Origin: Sesamum alatum
Taxonomy: Eukaryota; Streptophyta; Magnoliopsida; Lamiales; Pedaliaceae
DNA length: 64,000 bases
Reading direction: 5' to 3'
NCBI GenBank assembly: GCA_034509735.1
Contig: JACGWO010000008.1
Coordinates: 17,743,864-17,807,863, forward strand
The notes beneath the pieces are model-generated. The model was not told the DNA's origin, searched no databases, and was given only the letters and a program-made list of their open reading frames with translations. Within the stretch, counting starts at the first letter, position 1; every line of letters begins with the position of its first letter. Shown here in pieces: positions 41,813 to 54,350 of this stretch. Position numbers and translations under genes: made by a program.

Positions 41813-43715
41813 TGAACAGCTTGTTGTTTGGATGAGCGAGATTCTTGCAACTGCCCTTGTTGTGGCCTGTCTCAAAACATTTACTGCAAGTATGTGTCAA
41901 GCCCTTCCTAGTAGAAGTGGTTTGCAACTCATCTTGGCCTCTCCTTCTAAGATTTTTTAGCCTACCCCTTTTTGTTTTCATTTTTTGGTTTAAGAGGTTC
42001 ATAGGCAGTGGTGACATAGTCTTTTGCACTAGGAACAACACGGATCATCTCCTCATAAACCCTTAAATATGTTGATTTTTTATAACACAAATCAAAATAA
42101 ACTTCAAATTTGGCATCTTTTGGTAGCTATTATTACACATGCATGACAACAAGGGTACCCATTTAACTGAAATATGCCACAAGTGCATGTTTTCTTTTCA
42201 AGGTCCACCACATACTTATCTAGGAACTGATCTATTTCAAATTCATCTCTACAGCATCTTGTGAAACAGTTCCTAGTCATCCACTATTGCTTCTTGATCT
42301 TCTTTAAAACATTAGGGCAAATATCTCCAGTATACTTCTCCATTCCTTCCCTTTCTATTGCAATCATTTCATTAACTTAGTTCTTATCCATTCAAACATA
42401 GTGATTATTGGCGTATCTCTAGCATCAAGTATGTAATTATTGAAGCTTTCACACTAATTGTTCACCGATCTGTCACATCTACTTTGCAAAGGGAAAAAAG
42501 AGGGGAAATGACACTTTTCGTTCTGTAACTTAGGGCCTTCCCACTTTTGATCTCATTGATTACGGGATTCTCACTTTTGGTCCCCTAACTTCTCAAAAGT
42601 AGTACTTTTGGTCCCATGCCACCTCTCCATTAGATTTTTTAACGGAAAACATCACGTGCTTAGCACATGGTTGTTAGGGCCTATACACTTCTGGTCCCAT
42701 ATGTTATGAAATTCTCATTTTTTGTCCCATATGTTATGAAATTTTCACTTTTGGTCCCATAACTTTAAAAAAGTAACACTTTTGGTCCCATGCACTTAAC
42801 GGCCCCATAGCACTTTCCTTTAAATATCTAACGAAAAGTGCCATGGGACCGAAAGTGCTACTTTTTGAAAGTTACAGGACCAAAAGTGAGAATCACATAA
42901 CCAATGGGACCAAAAGTGGAAAGGCCCTAAGTTATGGGATGGAAAATGCTATTTTCCCGGAAAAAAGGACCTAGCGCAATGTTCTAGGTTGATTTTCCTT
43001 AACTATTCAGTTCTTATCTCAACATCATCTGATTTTTTTTGGGATCAAACTCTTCAATTTTTTCATGTATCTTTCAAAATTCCTTTTATTTGCAGTTGAT
43101 GCAGCTTTCTAGAAAAATTCTTTTAATTCTCTAGATTTGAATTTAAGTTTGAAACTCTTATACATATACCTGAGGTAAAATCTATGTTCACAATTAGGCA
43201 CTAGATCTTTTAAAGCATCAATTAGGCCCTTTTGACAATCAAAAACTAAGAGCATTGTGCAGTCCCTAACCCTCCAATATCATCTAGCATCTCCCCCACA
43301 ACCAGGTCCCATTTTCCATATTTTCAACATGAGCTACAACCATAGCAATGGGAAACATGTTTTCATTCTCATGGCGCCCCACAAGAACCAACAACTGACC
43401 ACCATAACAAGTTTTTAGAAACAACCATCTAGGCCAATGATTGGCCTAAAATCACTTAAATACCCCTTTGTAAGTGCCCAAAATCTGGCATACATTCTAC
43501 AAAAAAATAAAAATAAAATGGTGGATTTGAACCCTCTAGTTTCCTGAGCAACAACTTGCTCCTTGGATTCAATTTTCTAACTGTTTCACAATAATCCCAT
43601 TGTTTTTCATACTATAAAGAATCAAACCCTCTTATAGCCTGCAATGCCTCCCTCTTAGCCCTCATTACTTCAGATCTACTCACATCCACCCTACATTTCC
43701 CTAAAAGGAAATTTT
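41641..43715 (-). pseudogene. MULE (Mutator-like) MURA transposase remnant
   Basis: The minus strand holds these transposase parts in order. The N-terminal region with FRVDVSRSEVMRAKREAL-like coding is near 43690. The MULE catalytic domain follows, with RPIIGLDGCF and GGQLLVLVGRHENENMFPIA (43460-43270). After that come NNYILDARDTPIITMFEW near 42400, a SWIM zinc finger CTCGIFQLNGYPCCHAC near 42200-42150, and a zinc knuckle CSKCFETGHNKGSC near 41880-41840. Frames are broken by stops and shifts, and the coding is interrupted by a MITE (42502-42959). Its upstream end is cut by element D at 43716. It is an inactive fragment. Confidence 0.85.
42502..42959. mobile_element. MITE inserted in the MULE transposase
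   Basis: This 458-bp element has inverted ends (GGGGAAATGACACTTTT and, from the other end, CGGGAAAATAGCATTTT, followed by the shared AACTTAGGGCC). It is flanked by GAAAAAAGA (42493-42501) and GAAAAAAGG (42960-42968), a 9-bp duplication with one change. Inside it, units like CACTTTTGGTCCCAT recur in both orientations. The MURA coding sequence resumes on the other side. Confidence 0.8.
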
Positions 43716-45557
43716 TGTTAGAATAGGTGACCTGGAAGCCAATCTTGTTTGGCTTGTGTAACCTATTTCTGACAATATGGTGTTTAAATAAAGATTATGA
43801 AGAAAAGTGATATTCATATTTGGCGTTAATACTTTGTTTGAGTTCACTTAACTGCTTTATATTACAAAATGCTCAATGCACAAACAAAAACCCACAGACT
43901 AAAAGGTTAATCCAAGAAACTGGACTACGCATAGGATGACAAATCATGAAATCAGTTTCTGTGGATCGGTCTGATATACTCCAAGTCGAAGGACCTCGAG
44001 ATAGGGTATCGAGAGTCCATTTGAGACTTGCACTAAGTGATTGCAGTCGCATTTCATCGGCAAGTGACGAGGGTTGTCCATACAATGTTAGTGGATTAGC
44101 CAGCTTGGTGCCGCCTGATTGAAGTGACTCGTGGGAATCGTCATACGGGAAACCTTGAGTGGGTTGGTCGGTATGATTTGGATTCCGGGTTACGATAGTA
44201 CGGATTTGGTCTTCAGACTTGAGGGACTATTGTGACCACATACACACCATGCATGTATCTTAGATTTGGCAAGAGGGTACCAAGTCGAGAGACTCAGCTG
44301 TCATAAGCCTTATCTAGTGCAGTCAAGGTGTGTAGTGTGAACAGTAGTCCTAATAAAGGATCCGTCTCCTGTCAAAAGGATTGACAGTAATATCTAACTT
44401 ACACTCTGAGACTCGTCCTCCAGTAAATCTGTGGCCACATGACTGAACAGTGGGATTAGATCCCTGTGACATTTGGTATGGACGAGCCAGAACTTTAGTC
44501 AAGAATGGGTACAAGACATCTAAGGTTCACACACTAGACTATAGTTGTGAGGTGGTAGACGGAAGGACAAGCGTACTAAAGGACCTAAACGTTCACGCCA
44601 TAATATTCACCTAGTCTCTAGTGCCATGGACCGTTGCTAGACGGCCACCCATGGTGACGGACGAATTCCCATCATAGGATGATTGGACATTCGACCAAGT
44701 CTAGTTGAGGGTGAACCTAAAGAGTCACACACAATCTACCAGTAACGGAGGAATTAATTTGGGATTAATTTCGGGAGATAGAACAATATAATTAGATTAA
44801 ATTGGTTCTCTTTTCTTGGATTGTTAATTCTTTTAATTATATTAAATGGAATTAACTAATAAATAGGATTTATTAAAATTGAGGAAATGGGGTCAAAATA
44901 ATTATTCAATTATTTAAAGCCCAATGGATTATTTTAAATTAGATTTAAATATTCCATAAAATCCATCTAGTGATGGACGGACGAGTAGGAGAATTTCTCT
45001 CCTATAAATTCTCATAGAGACACACACACACACAAGTTGATGATCTCTAGCACACACACACACGGCACCTATCTCTCTCGTCCACCTCCTCTACATTCTC
45101 CAAGAATTGTCTAGTTCCATGTCTTTGATACAAGAGAACTCTAGGAAAATCGATCACGTTAATTCATAACGGTAGGTTGAATAGTCTTCCTATATTCCTC
45201 TTGATTTCTTGCTAGCATGGGGATCAAGATCCAGTGGATTGCGTGGACATTTAGAGGGTTCCTAATTTGGAATCTTGATGGCAAAACGTGGAACAACGTG
45301 TGTAGCGGCACGAAGAGAACTACAACGGGTAGGTCACGTTCCTTACGCGTTTCTTTCATTGCAACCCTATGGCCACCATGAACGTAGCATGTTTTAATTT
45401 CTTATTCAAGAGATACACCGAACACCTGGGAGGTTCAAGGGAACACCCCTTGAACGTGTATTTTATTTCCATTTATAGCATGTTTATATTTTCATGTTTT
45501 TAATTATCGCGCTTCCGCATTCGTGATCCCTCCCGGGACGATCCACGCTCGCTTTCA
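43716..45557 (+). mobile_element. 5' LTR of D
   Basis: This 1842-bp LTR starts TGTTAGAATAGGTGACCTGG and ends GCTTTCA. It has the U3 hairpin (44624-44654), a near-complete CTGTGGCCACA word (about 44429-44439), a TATA box (45003-45010) and a donor-like GTAGGT at 45329. Compared with the 3' LTR it lacks about 140 bp just before the TATA box, the part holding the TTGACT cluster. Confidence 0.9.
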
Positions 45558-45558
45558 G

Positions 45559-45570
45559 TGGTATCAGAGC
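45559..45570 (+). promoter_or_regulatory. Primer binding site of D (initiator tRNA-Met)
   Basis: TGGTATCAGAGC lies one base after the LTR end and is followed by CCGGTTCG, an intact initiator tRNA-Met complement. Confidence 0.95.
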
Positions 45571-47639
45571 CCGGTTCGGTGTATTGGCCTAGGTTTTTAT
45601 GTGCTATACGTGTAAAGCATGTTTTACGTGGCTTTAATTTACGTTTTATGGCATCTCGTATATACTAGGGTTTAATGCGTTAATTTTGCACATAAATTTT
45701 GGATCTTGGATTTCTTGCTTTCTTGAAATATTTTCTTTGTTTCTTGAAGGAAAAACGGGGCAGAAATACCAACGAAAATAGAAAACGGCAACCGCGGCAG
45801 CCATCGGCTAACAACGCATGCAGTGCAGCAGGCCGGCGTACCGACCAGCGCATCTAGCGTGCGCGATAGGAAGACGCGCGGCCGACTAAGAGCGCGGCCA
45901 GGCGCTCACGCGATGCTGCCTATCGGCCATGCACGCAGGATGCGCAGCAGGGCAGCGCGCGCAGGCAGGGGAGCCTGTGCGCGGCCGCCCGGCTGGTGCG
46001 CCCAGCGCAGGGGGCAGATATGGCCTGCCTACGGCCGCACGCGCAGGAAGCGCCACCAGGTGATCGTGCGCGCTCGGCCAACGCGCCCAGCATGTGCAGG
46101 CAGTAGGCCGGGTCGGCCAGCGCGCGTTCGGCTAAGTTGCTGCCGGCAGCAGCGGCCGTTGTCCGTTTTTCATTTTCGTGGTTGTTTTCTGAAATTACTT
46201 TTTTTTGGGTTTATTTTTTTGGATTATTTTCTACATGTTTTTCTTAAACGACATTATGTAGAAATATTCTATCTTGGGTTTGGTTTGGAACCACCTAAAA
46301 TTTAATATTATTTAAATAATGAGGGAAGGATTTCCTAGCAAGAAAATTGCAATGGTTGCACCGATGGTCAAAATTTTGGTGTAGAAATTATGCGTTAATT
46401 TATGCATTTTATGATATTGGTTACCATGGGATTATTTGAATGACATGTTTACTTGATTATGTGAAATGCTATTGGCGTTGATGAGAACGGATGATCACAA
46501 AGCCCTAAACTACATGTATGGTTTATTTTATGTTGGGCCTATGTGCCTCGTCTTATTGTTTCCTCTCTCTTTTCTGGTTACCTTAGAATAATAAGGCTTT
46601 CTATCTCCCTCCAAATGTATTCTCCCCGGGTGTTCGTCGGGGTTTCTTTTTAAGTTGTAATGAGCGTAGAATAATTGTGAGGTTATATTTCTAATTAAAT
46701 GAAGAAGATGAAGGATGGCCTAGAAAGAGGATTCCAAGGAGTTCCATAGAGGTCCATAGCCATGGAGGCCCGGTGGACAAAGAGGCAAGGCCCATCAGTG
46801 TGTTGATGGGTTTCTATTATTAAATGTAATAGTGTTGGACCAACCCTAGATTGACCATAGATGCACTGCGGGCTCAGTGGATTGCATAGGAATTGGGCTT
46901 GTGATCATCCGACAGGGGCGTGCTAGGCTTTATTTTGCATGTGGCAATTTTATGGATGAATGATTTATTTATCGTACTATTGCTATAGCATGCAAAATGT
47001 ATTATGCATAAGATGTATGTATGTGGTGTGATAGGGTCTCGGTCTTTTAAACTCTCACTTGGTTGGACCAAACTAAAATATTAGACCTTAATAAATGGAG
47101 AACCTAAGTTGTTCGTCCAAGCCGTCCATCCATGACAAAGTCATGAAGCTAGTTCCAGTTAATTGTGTGGTCTCACGAGTCTTGGCACGTCTCTTGTTCT
47201 GAAAATAAGCTACACGTTTGTTGTGAACAAAGTGAATACACTCTTGTTACCTGTCTCACGAGTCGTGGAGGTAGAAGTGAGTGCTATGATTCAGTTGATT
47301 GGGTCGGGTCTAATGCCTGAATAACGTGATTTGCTTGGAGTCCTCGGGATAACATAAAAGGTGAGGCAAAATATTTTGGGAATCTCGTTGGATGAGAATG
47401 GTATGAAATACCTCCCACAAAGTTGTTTTCCATGCGAATCGTGAAAGTGGGGTATGGAAAATTTTGTTGTGGATCCCAAGCCCACTAGGAAAAAGTTTCC
47501 CAAAAACAACGTTTGAGAGTGGCGTATTTTCATAAATAGTGGGAGCATTAAATGACTGAAGTCCAAGTCTTTAATTGTTATTTAACACCACTTTAGTTCT
47601 GTTGATTCTATGCTTTATTTTAAATGTAGATTTAAAACA
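45571..47639 (+). other. 5' leader of D
   Basis: This non-coding leader has a GC-rich, CpG-rich tract at about 45783-46160, longer than in the other copies, that opens a 160-codon frame by composition alone. It also has a block at 46846-46924 alignable to P1's leader, two palindromes (47172-47184 and 47255-47267), and an acceptor-like TTTAAATGTAG ending at 47629, ten bases before the gag ATG. Confidence 0.75.
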
Positions 47640-48704
47640 ATGTCTAAGAATACATTATCCTCCATACTTGAGACAAACAAATTCAATGGAACAAATTACA
47701 ACGACTGGTTGCGCAATCTGAGGATAGTCTTCGAATATGAGAACTAAGGCTATGTCATGGACAAGCCGTTCCCTCGCACTTTGCCAGAGGAATCCACGCC
47801 AGAAGAACGTGAGACGTTCGAACTTTGACACCAGGATAACCGGAATGTACATAGCCTCATACTAGCATCTATGACTAATGAGATGCAGAAACAGTATGAG
47901 AGGCTAGACGACGTTCCTTCCACAATGGCTCGCCTTAAGGATTGCTATGCAGTCCTGGACCGGCATACTAGGTATGTTGCTACGAAGGCGTTCTTTGGAA
48001 CTAAGATGAATGAAGGATCCTCTGTACATAAGCATGGGGTCAAGATGCTTACCTTGATGGAAAAGCTCAAAGCCCTAAAAGCAGGGCTCGATACCGAGAT
48101 GTACATTGATGTGATCCTTCAGTTACTCCCACCCTCCTTCGACCAATTTATTATTAATTACAACATAAATGCACTTGAGAAGGGCATACATGAGTTAATT
48201 AGGATGTTGGTCCAATACGAGGCAACGACCAAGAAGTCTGCGCCATCTGTGTTGATTGGAGAGGCTTTAACTTCCAAAACAAAAGGTAAAGGTGCCAGAC
48301 GTTGAAAAATGAAGAAGGGAAAGGGAAAGGCCGTGACAACCACTACAAACGCTAGGAGTGTTCCTGTGGCCAAAGTGGGAAAAGGCAAGGGGAAGAGGAA
48401 GGTTGACACGAAACAACAGTCAAGGGCAAATGACATATGCGTTCATGGCCGTGAGAAAGGGCATTGGAAGAGGGATTGCCCTAAATTCCGTTCCGAGCAA
48501 GGTACGTTTGTGGTTGAGGTTAATATGGTCACTAACTCTGCCTCTTGGGTATTGGATACCGGCTGTGGAGCTCACATTTGCAATGTCTTGCAGGTGCTGA
48601 AAAGAAGCAGAAAGCTAAGTAAAGGCGAAATAGTTGTGAAGCTTGGCGATGGCAAGGCCGTTACTGCAGAAGTAGTAAGAAATGCCAGCTTAGTAGTTAG
48701 TGAT
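47640..48704 (+). pseudogene. gag: Copia gag and protease start of D
   Basis: The ATG at 47640 gives MSKNTLSSIL, then NYNDWLRNLR. In-frame stops lie near 47745 and 47826. From 47871 the frame is open to 48305 (rest of gag), then has a stop and continues from 48309. The zinc knuckle reads CVHGREKGHWKRDC, so its second Cys is Gly and metal binding should fail. The protease LDTGCGAHIC is intact near 48555. The coding is broken at 48704 by a solo LTR and resumes at 51389. Confidence 0.92.
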
Positions 48705-49124
48705 TGTAACGCCTAAATTTCTTATATAAAATTCTCATTTATTAGCACCAGAAAGTGGATATATGTTATGTTGATTTATATAATAATTGTGGTTAATGAG
48801 ATGATTAATAAGGAGAAATAAATTATTGTAGACGTATGAATATTTGTATAATAGGAATGTGGGAGTCAAAATTTATACTTGTAGAGATGAGGGGAAATAA
48901 ATAAAGTCCTAATACCATATATACTATTAGAATTTTATAATATATGTATGTCTATGTATATATTACTACACTACAAGACAAAACAAATGATCTTATCTAT
49001 ATTATATGTACCTTATATAATATTTATATGTACATACGTACCTACATACCTAGACATATATATGTGTAGATGTATATCAACTATATAAAATAAGTTAGAA
49101 GGGTGTAGAAGCTAGCATAAAGAC

Positions 49125-49129
<5 letters not shown>

Positions 49130-49171
<42 letters not shown>
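49130..49171 (+). repeat. AG dinucleotide microsatellite
   Basis: About 21 uninterrupted AG units lie within the solo LTR. They produce an artificial Arg-Glu frame that is not a gene. Confidence 0.98.
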
Positions 49172-49173
<2 letters not shown>

Positions 49174-50065
49174 CTAGGCGGTGGAAGAGGTGGAGTGGAG
49201 ATATATATACATACATGATTTTATTTGTTCATTTCTATTCTCCTCTTCAACTTCAAGAATTCTCTTCTTTCATCTTCAAGAAATCAAGCTTAGAGCCTTA
49301 CACACTGATATTGGTAAGAAATTTGTTTAATTTCAATTTTAGCTTAGATTTATGGAAGAAATGGATGAGTTAAGCTAGATATATACTAACAGGAAAAATC
49401 TGTCCGAACAGTCACGGTTTTTCAAACAAATCTCGAGTTTTATCGGTCCAAAATTGTTTATTTTGATGTATATGAAAACCTTAAGATGCTCATCATTGTA
49501 ATCGGTAAAAATAGGAAAACATTATATTGCCCTGTTTCTGCAGGAAATCAGACAAGGTGTACTAAAAACCTTATAACTTGAAATATAAAGGTTGAAATTG
49601 TGCTATTCTTACTTATAATGAAACTAGACACATATTATATCATATTCTGTAAATATCATAATTTTTGAATGAGTATATGAATTTTGGGATAATTTTAAAA
49701 TAGAGGCTATGGATCTGTGATAGTACAGAACAGGTTGTGTTAAAATTTGAATAACTCATTATATGCTGATCCAATTCGTATGATTCTTGTTGTAGATGAA
49801 ACTAGAGACAAATAAGAATAAAGGTAGTAAAATTCATATTGGTATCATCTATACGTTGGTCTGTAGAAAACTTGTAAGTTAGGACAGAGGTGTTGTCAAT
49901 TCTGTTTAGAAAAGATTGATTAATATGGACATAAGTATTCATCTTTTGATTTTCATTGCTAAACCATTTTATATTAAATAAATATGTTGGTAATATTGTT
50001 AGGAGCTGGAACCATTGGGAAAAATGCAAACCACGAACTAAGACCATTGGCAATCGGTAAATCTA

Positions 50066-50262
50066 GTAAGTAAATAATTAGCGATGCCTATGTATATCCC
50101 TTCCTCTCTTGATATTACTCTTAAGTAAGTAAATAATTAACGATGCCTATATATATCCCTTCCTCTCTTGATATTACTCTTATGTAAGTAAATAATTAGC
50201 GATTCCTATATATGTTCCTTTCTCTCTTGATATTACTCTTATGTAACTGAATGATTAGTACG
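50066..50262 (+). repeat. 59-bp tandem repeat, about 3.3 copies
   Basis: The word GTAAGTAAATAATTA starts units at 50066, 50125 and 50184, with a partial unit at 50243, so the period is exactly 59. Units share CCTCTCTTGATATTACTCTT and differ by a few changes. Confidence 0.95.
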
Positions 50263-50523
50263 ATCTATATGTGTGTTGTTGTATTTATATAACTTTGTTG
50301 TATGAAGTATATGATTCATGAGTTGTGGAAGCAAGAAGAGAAAGTGTATTGTGCATGTACTATGAGTTATATGACATTGTGGCTATATACTTGTGATTAA
50401 AGATATGTGTTGATATGTGGTCTTACTTGACTAGTTGCTCACAAGAAAAGTGATGTGAAAATGAGGGCGTTGAAGAAACTGGATAGAATTAGTATGTGAA
50501 GCCCCTTTGATTGGTCTCGGTGG

Positions 50524-50727
50524 CTCTTCGTGGAAAAAAATTAATGGCCCCGATGACTCTTCGTGGATAAATTGGCCTTGATGACTCTTCGTGGATAAAT
50601 TGGCCTTTATGGCTCTTCGTGGATATATTGGCCTCGGTGCTCTTCGTGGATATATAGGTCTCCGTGGCTCTTCGTGGAAAAAAATAAATGGCCCCAATGA
50701 TTCAATGCCACCGGTGGCTCTTCGTGG
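50524..50727 (+). repeat. Minisatellite with CTCTTCGTGG core, 27-33 bp units
   Basis: CTCTTCGTGG occurs at 50524, 50557, 50585, 50613, 50640, 50668 and 50718. Most units continue with ATAAATTGGCC or a variant. Unit length varies from 27 to 33, with one gap of 50. Confidence 0.92.
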
Positions 50728-51388
50728 CTTACAAAGGTGAAATTCACTTAATTATAACATGATGAATAGTAAGACGAGTTGGGTGAAGAAAGACACTATA
50801 TCACCATCTTGTGAGCATACTAGGAAAGGAAGAATTTGATTGTTTGTCTTGTTGTGAGATGATTACATTGTTAATAAAATGAGACGTGTTGGAATGTAAA
50901 TTGACCACTATGTTATTACTTGTTCATTCTTGTCTTGTTGGAATGGATTCATTATGCATGTATAAGCAGAGCCGGTTATTTACTTATTGAGTCGCAGGCT
51001 CACTCCTCTGCAACATTTTTCAGGTATAGATTTTGGTCGTGTCCACTCTCGAGGAATAGGTCTACGTTGTGCTTGCAAAGTCAGGTCGGGCCAGTATGCA
51101 TTTTTCTCCTCACAAGTCAATAGGATAGAAGTCATAAATTTTGAGACTGTTAACAATATACTAAAAGTGAAGACGGCTTGTGAACAAATCATGATAGTCT
51201 ACGCTACCATATGTCAAAAAGACATGTATAAATGTTGTAGATGAGAAAATACTTTTGCTAATTATGGTGATAGTGTATGTTATATATCCAACTGTGAACT
51301 GGTTCATGTTATCTATAAAAGTTATGTTGATAATGTGTAACCGTTAAGCAGTAATAAATCGTATTATCGTTAAGGGTGTGACAGTGAT

Positions 51389-54336
51389 CATGTTAGAATA
51401 GAAGCAAAGGACTGTTATTATGTACCTAGCATGATCAAAAATATCATTTTCATTCCATTGTTAGATAATAGTGGTTATGAATTTTCGATCAATAAAAATT
51501 TCTTTTATTTGATGAAAGGTGGAATTACTCATCTTCTTGGTATACTTAATAACGGCCTCTACATTCTGCAAAAGTCTATTTTTATTATGATTGCTCAACA
51601 CAAACGCAAAATAGATAAACACGAGAACGGACAATTGTGGCATGTAAGGCTAGGTCACATCTCTCAAGAAAGGATGAGAAGGTTGGTAGATTCAAAGAAC
51701 CTAGAGGTTGGGGACTTGAACAACCTACCAACCTGTGAATCCTGCCTTAAAGGGAAAATGACCAAAAGGCTTTTCGTAGGACGAAGTAGGCTTGCCACAG
51801 GTCTTTTGGACTTGGTCCATATGGACATGTGTGGACCACTAAGAGCACAAGCCAGAGGTGGTTTCTCTTACTTCATAACCTTCACCGGTGATCACTCACG
51901 GTATGGTTATGTTTACCTAATGAGGTACAATTCTGAAGCTCTTGTGAGGTTTAAAGACTTTAGACTTGAAGTTGAGAACCAAACCGGGTGCAAAATTAAA
52001 GTCCTATGGTTAGACCGAGGTGGCGAGTATTTGGAGAATATCTCGATTATCTAAAACAAAATGGTATAGTCTCTGAATGGACACCTCCCGGGACACCGCA
52101 GTTAAATGGCGTCTTTGAAAGGAGGAATCGAACCCTGTTAGACATGGTCCGATCCATGATGAGTTCTACCAAATTGCCCTTGTCTTTTTGGGGCTATGCA
52201 CTAGAACGGCGGCCAAGTTATTGAACTTAGCGCCATCCAGATCCGTGACCTAAATACCATATGAGATATGTCACGGCAAGCCTGCTTCCCACAAATACTT
52301 GACAGTGTGGGATAGCCCTGCATATGTCAAGAGCTTAGTGGGAGACAAGTTAGAATCGAGATCTAGCTTGTGCAGGTGCATTGGATATCCAAAGAAAACT
52401 GCAGGTTATTACTTTTATGACCCCTCTAAATAGAAGGTCTTTATTTCGAGGAATGCAGTGTTCTCGGAAAAGGGTTTTCCAACAAATATCCAACGTGATG
52501 AACTGTTCCTTGAGGAATCAATTGAGACAAATGAGTCATCAGCGCCAGAAGCTACGGATACCTCACTAAGAGGTTTTAGGTTAAGTACCCAATGGATTGA
52601 GCTACCTCGCGAGGCACAACATGTTGGACAGCCTTCCCAAGCCCAGCATGTCGAGCCACCTCAGGAGGAGCAAACCACGGTACCTAGACCACCGGCTCCT
52701 ATCGTGTCTACGCCTATAGTTGCCACTGATGTTCCAGTCCTTCATAGGTCAGCTAGAGTGCCGCGCCCTCCCATGAGGTATGGCTTCTTGGACGTAACCG
52801 GTCAGTTGGACAAGGATCCTAAGACATACGGGGACGCGATGTCTGACATCGACTTGAGAAAGTGACTTGAGGCCATGAAGACTGAAATGGACTCCATGAG
52901 CACAAACCAAGTGTGGAAACTTGTAGACCCACCCAAAGGTGTTAAACCAGTCGGGTGCAAACGGGTCTATAAGCTTAAACTTGGCGTTGATGGAGAAGTA
53001 ACTACCTTCAAGGCTAGGCTAGTGGTGAAAGGTTACACTCAATGACCGGGGTCGACTTTGGGGATACCTACTCGCGAGTAGCCATGGCTAAGTCCATTAG
53101 GATTATTCTTGCCATACCTGCATGGTATGACTATGAAATATGGCAAATGGACGTGAAAATGGTGTTCCTTAACGGTTTCATTGAAGAAGAGATCTACATG
53201 GATCAGCCGGAGGGATTCACAGTCGTTGGAGAAGAGCAGAAAGTCTGTCGTCTCCAAAAGTCCATCGATGGCCTCAAACAAGCATCCCGTAGTTAGAACA
53301 TTCGCTTTGATGAAATCATACAAGGATATGATTTCATAAAAAAACGAGTGTGGCTCTTTTGTATACAAGAAGGTCAGTGAGAGCTCTGGAGTGTTCCTAG
53401 TGCTTTATGTGGACAACATTCTGCTCATTGGTAATAACATCGGAATTTTAGGTGACACAAAAGCATGGTTGTCCACTCAATATTCCATGAAGGATTTGGG
53501 TGAAGCTTCCTACATTCTAGGCATCCAGATTGTCAGGGACAGATGTAAAAGAATGTTAGGAAAGAACCAAAACTCGTATGTTGAGAAAATCCTGAAGAGA
53601 TTCAATATGGATAACTTAAAATGAAGTTTCCTTCCTATGAGGCACGGAATTAGGTTATCCAAGAAATAGTCTCCCAAGACTGAAATGATGAAGTCCATCC
53701 ATTATGCTTCTTCCGTAGGCAACATCCAATATGTCATCCACTACACGAGGCCTGTTATCGCTTACGCTTTAAGGGTAACTAGCATATATCAGTCCTATAT
53801 AGGCGAGACACATTGGAATGCAGTCAAGAGTATCCTTAAGTACCTAAGGAGGACTAAGGACATATTATTGGTCTATAGTGGTGGAGAGTTGATTCTGGAA
53901 GGCTTTAGCGACGCTAGCTTCCAGTCAGACGACGATGATGCCAACTCTTAATTGGGCTATGTGTTCAGACTCAATGGTGGCGTGGTGATTCGGAAAAGTT
54001 CCAAGTAAGACACCACAGCCGATTCCACCATTGAGGCTGAATACATTCATCCAAGAGTTGGGTGTGGTGCCTAGCATTGCCGAGCCCGTGGCTATCTTCT
54101 GTGATAACAACGGAGCTATATTGCAAGCAAAGGAATCGAGATCTCATCACCGACCGAAGCACATACTTAGACGCTACCACCTTTTAAGAAAAATGGTAGG
54201 AAGAGGTGACGTTCGGATGGACCGAGCCAGCTCAGCAAACAACACAGTAAATCCTTTGACAAAGCCTATGTCACAAATTGCTCATACGTAGCATCTTGAG
54301 AAGATAGGGTTAAGACATACGGGTGATTGGCTTTAG
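51389..54336 (+). pseudogene. pol: Copia pol of D
   Basis: The coding resumes with the pre-integrase domain (HVRLGHIS, CESC), the integrase first Asp (HMDMCGP, where other copies have HTDVCGP) and DRGGEY. A shift follows near 52020, then SFWGYAL, another break near 52200, and the RT from about 52920. The RT core contains NGFIEEEIYMDQPEGF, and the catalytic box reads YVDN (53406-53417) instead of YVDD. Stops and shifts recur near 52863, 53045, 53296, 53340, 53622 and 53948. RNase H runs to the stop at 54336. Confidence 0.9.
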
Positions 54337-54350
54337 GTAAGGTGTGAGAT

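Larger units (their letters stand above)
48705..51383. mobile_element. 2.68-kb solo LTR, probably Ty3/gypsy
   Basis: The element begins TGTAACGCC and ends GGGTGTGACA. It is flanked by perfect GTGAT duplications (48700-48704 and 51384-51388). Copia coding is continuous across it. No primer site or coding lies inside, so it is a solo LTR or an unusual non-coding element. The ends (TGTAACGCC, and TGTCACACCC when the right end is reversed) are typical of plant gypsy LTRs. It contains an AG microsatellite and two tandem arrays. Orientation is uncertain. Confidence 0.85.

Noticed and set aside
45823..46305. A 160-codon open frame in D's leader
   Set aside because: It is produced by the GC-rich tract, which lacks stops. 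It is Arg/Ala-rich, has no counterpart in M1 or P1, and lies upstream of gag in non-coding leader.
48968..48985. CACTACAAGA, resembling a CACTA element terminus, inside the solo LTR
   Set aside because: There is no matching inverted end and no 3-bp duplication nearby. The surrounding unit is explained by the LTR with its GTGAT duplications.
49128..49373. Open frame starting with an Arg-Glu repeat
   Set aside because: It is the translation of the AG microsatellite plus LTR sequence and has no independent support.
50524..50727. CRISPR-like spaced repeats
   Set aside because: Units are contiguous with degenerate spacing, no unique spacers exist, and the host is a plant. It is a minisatellite.
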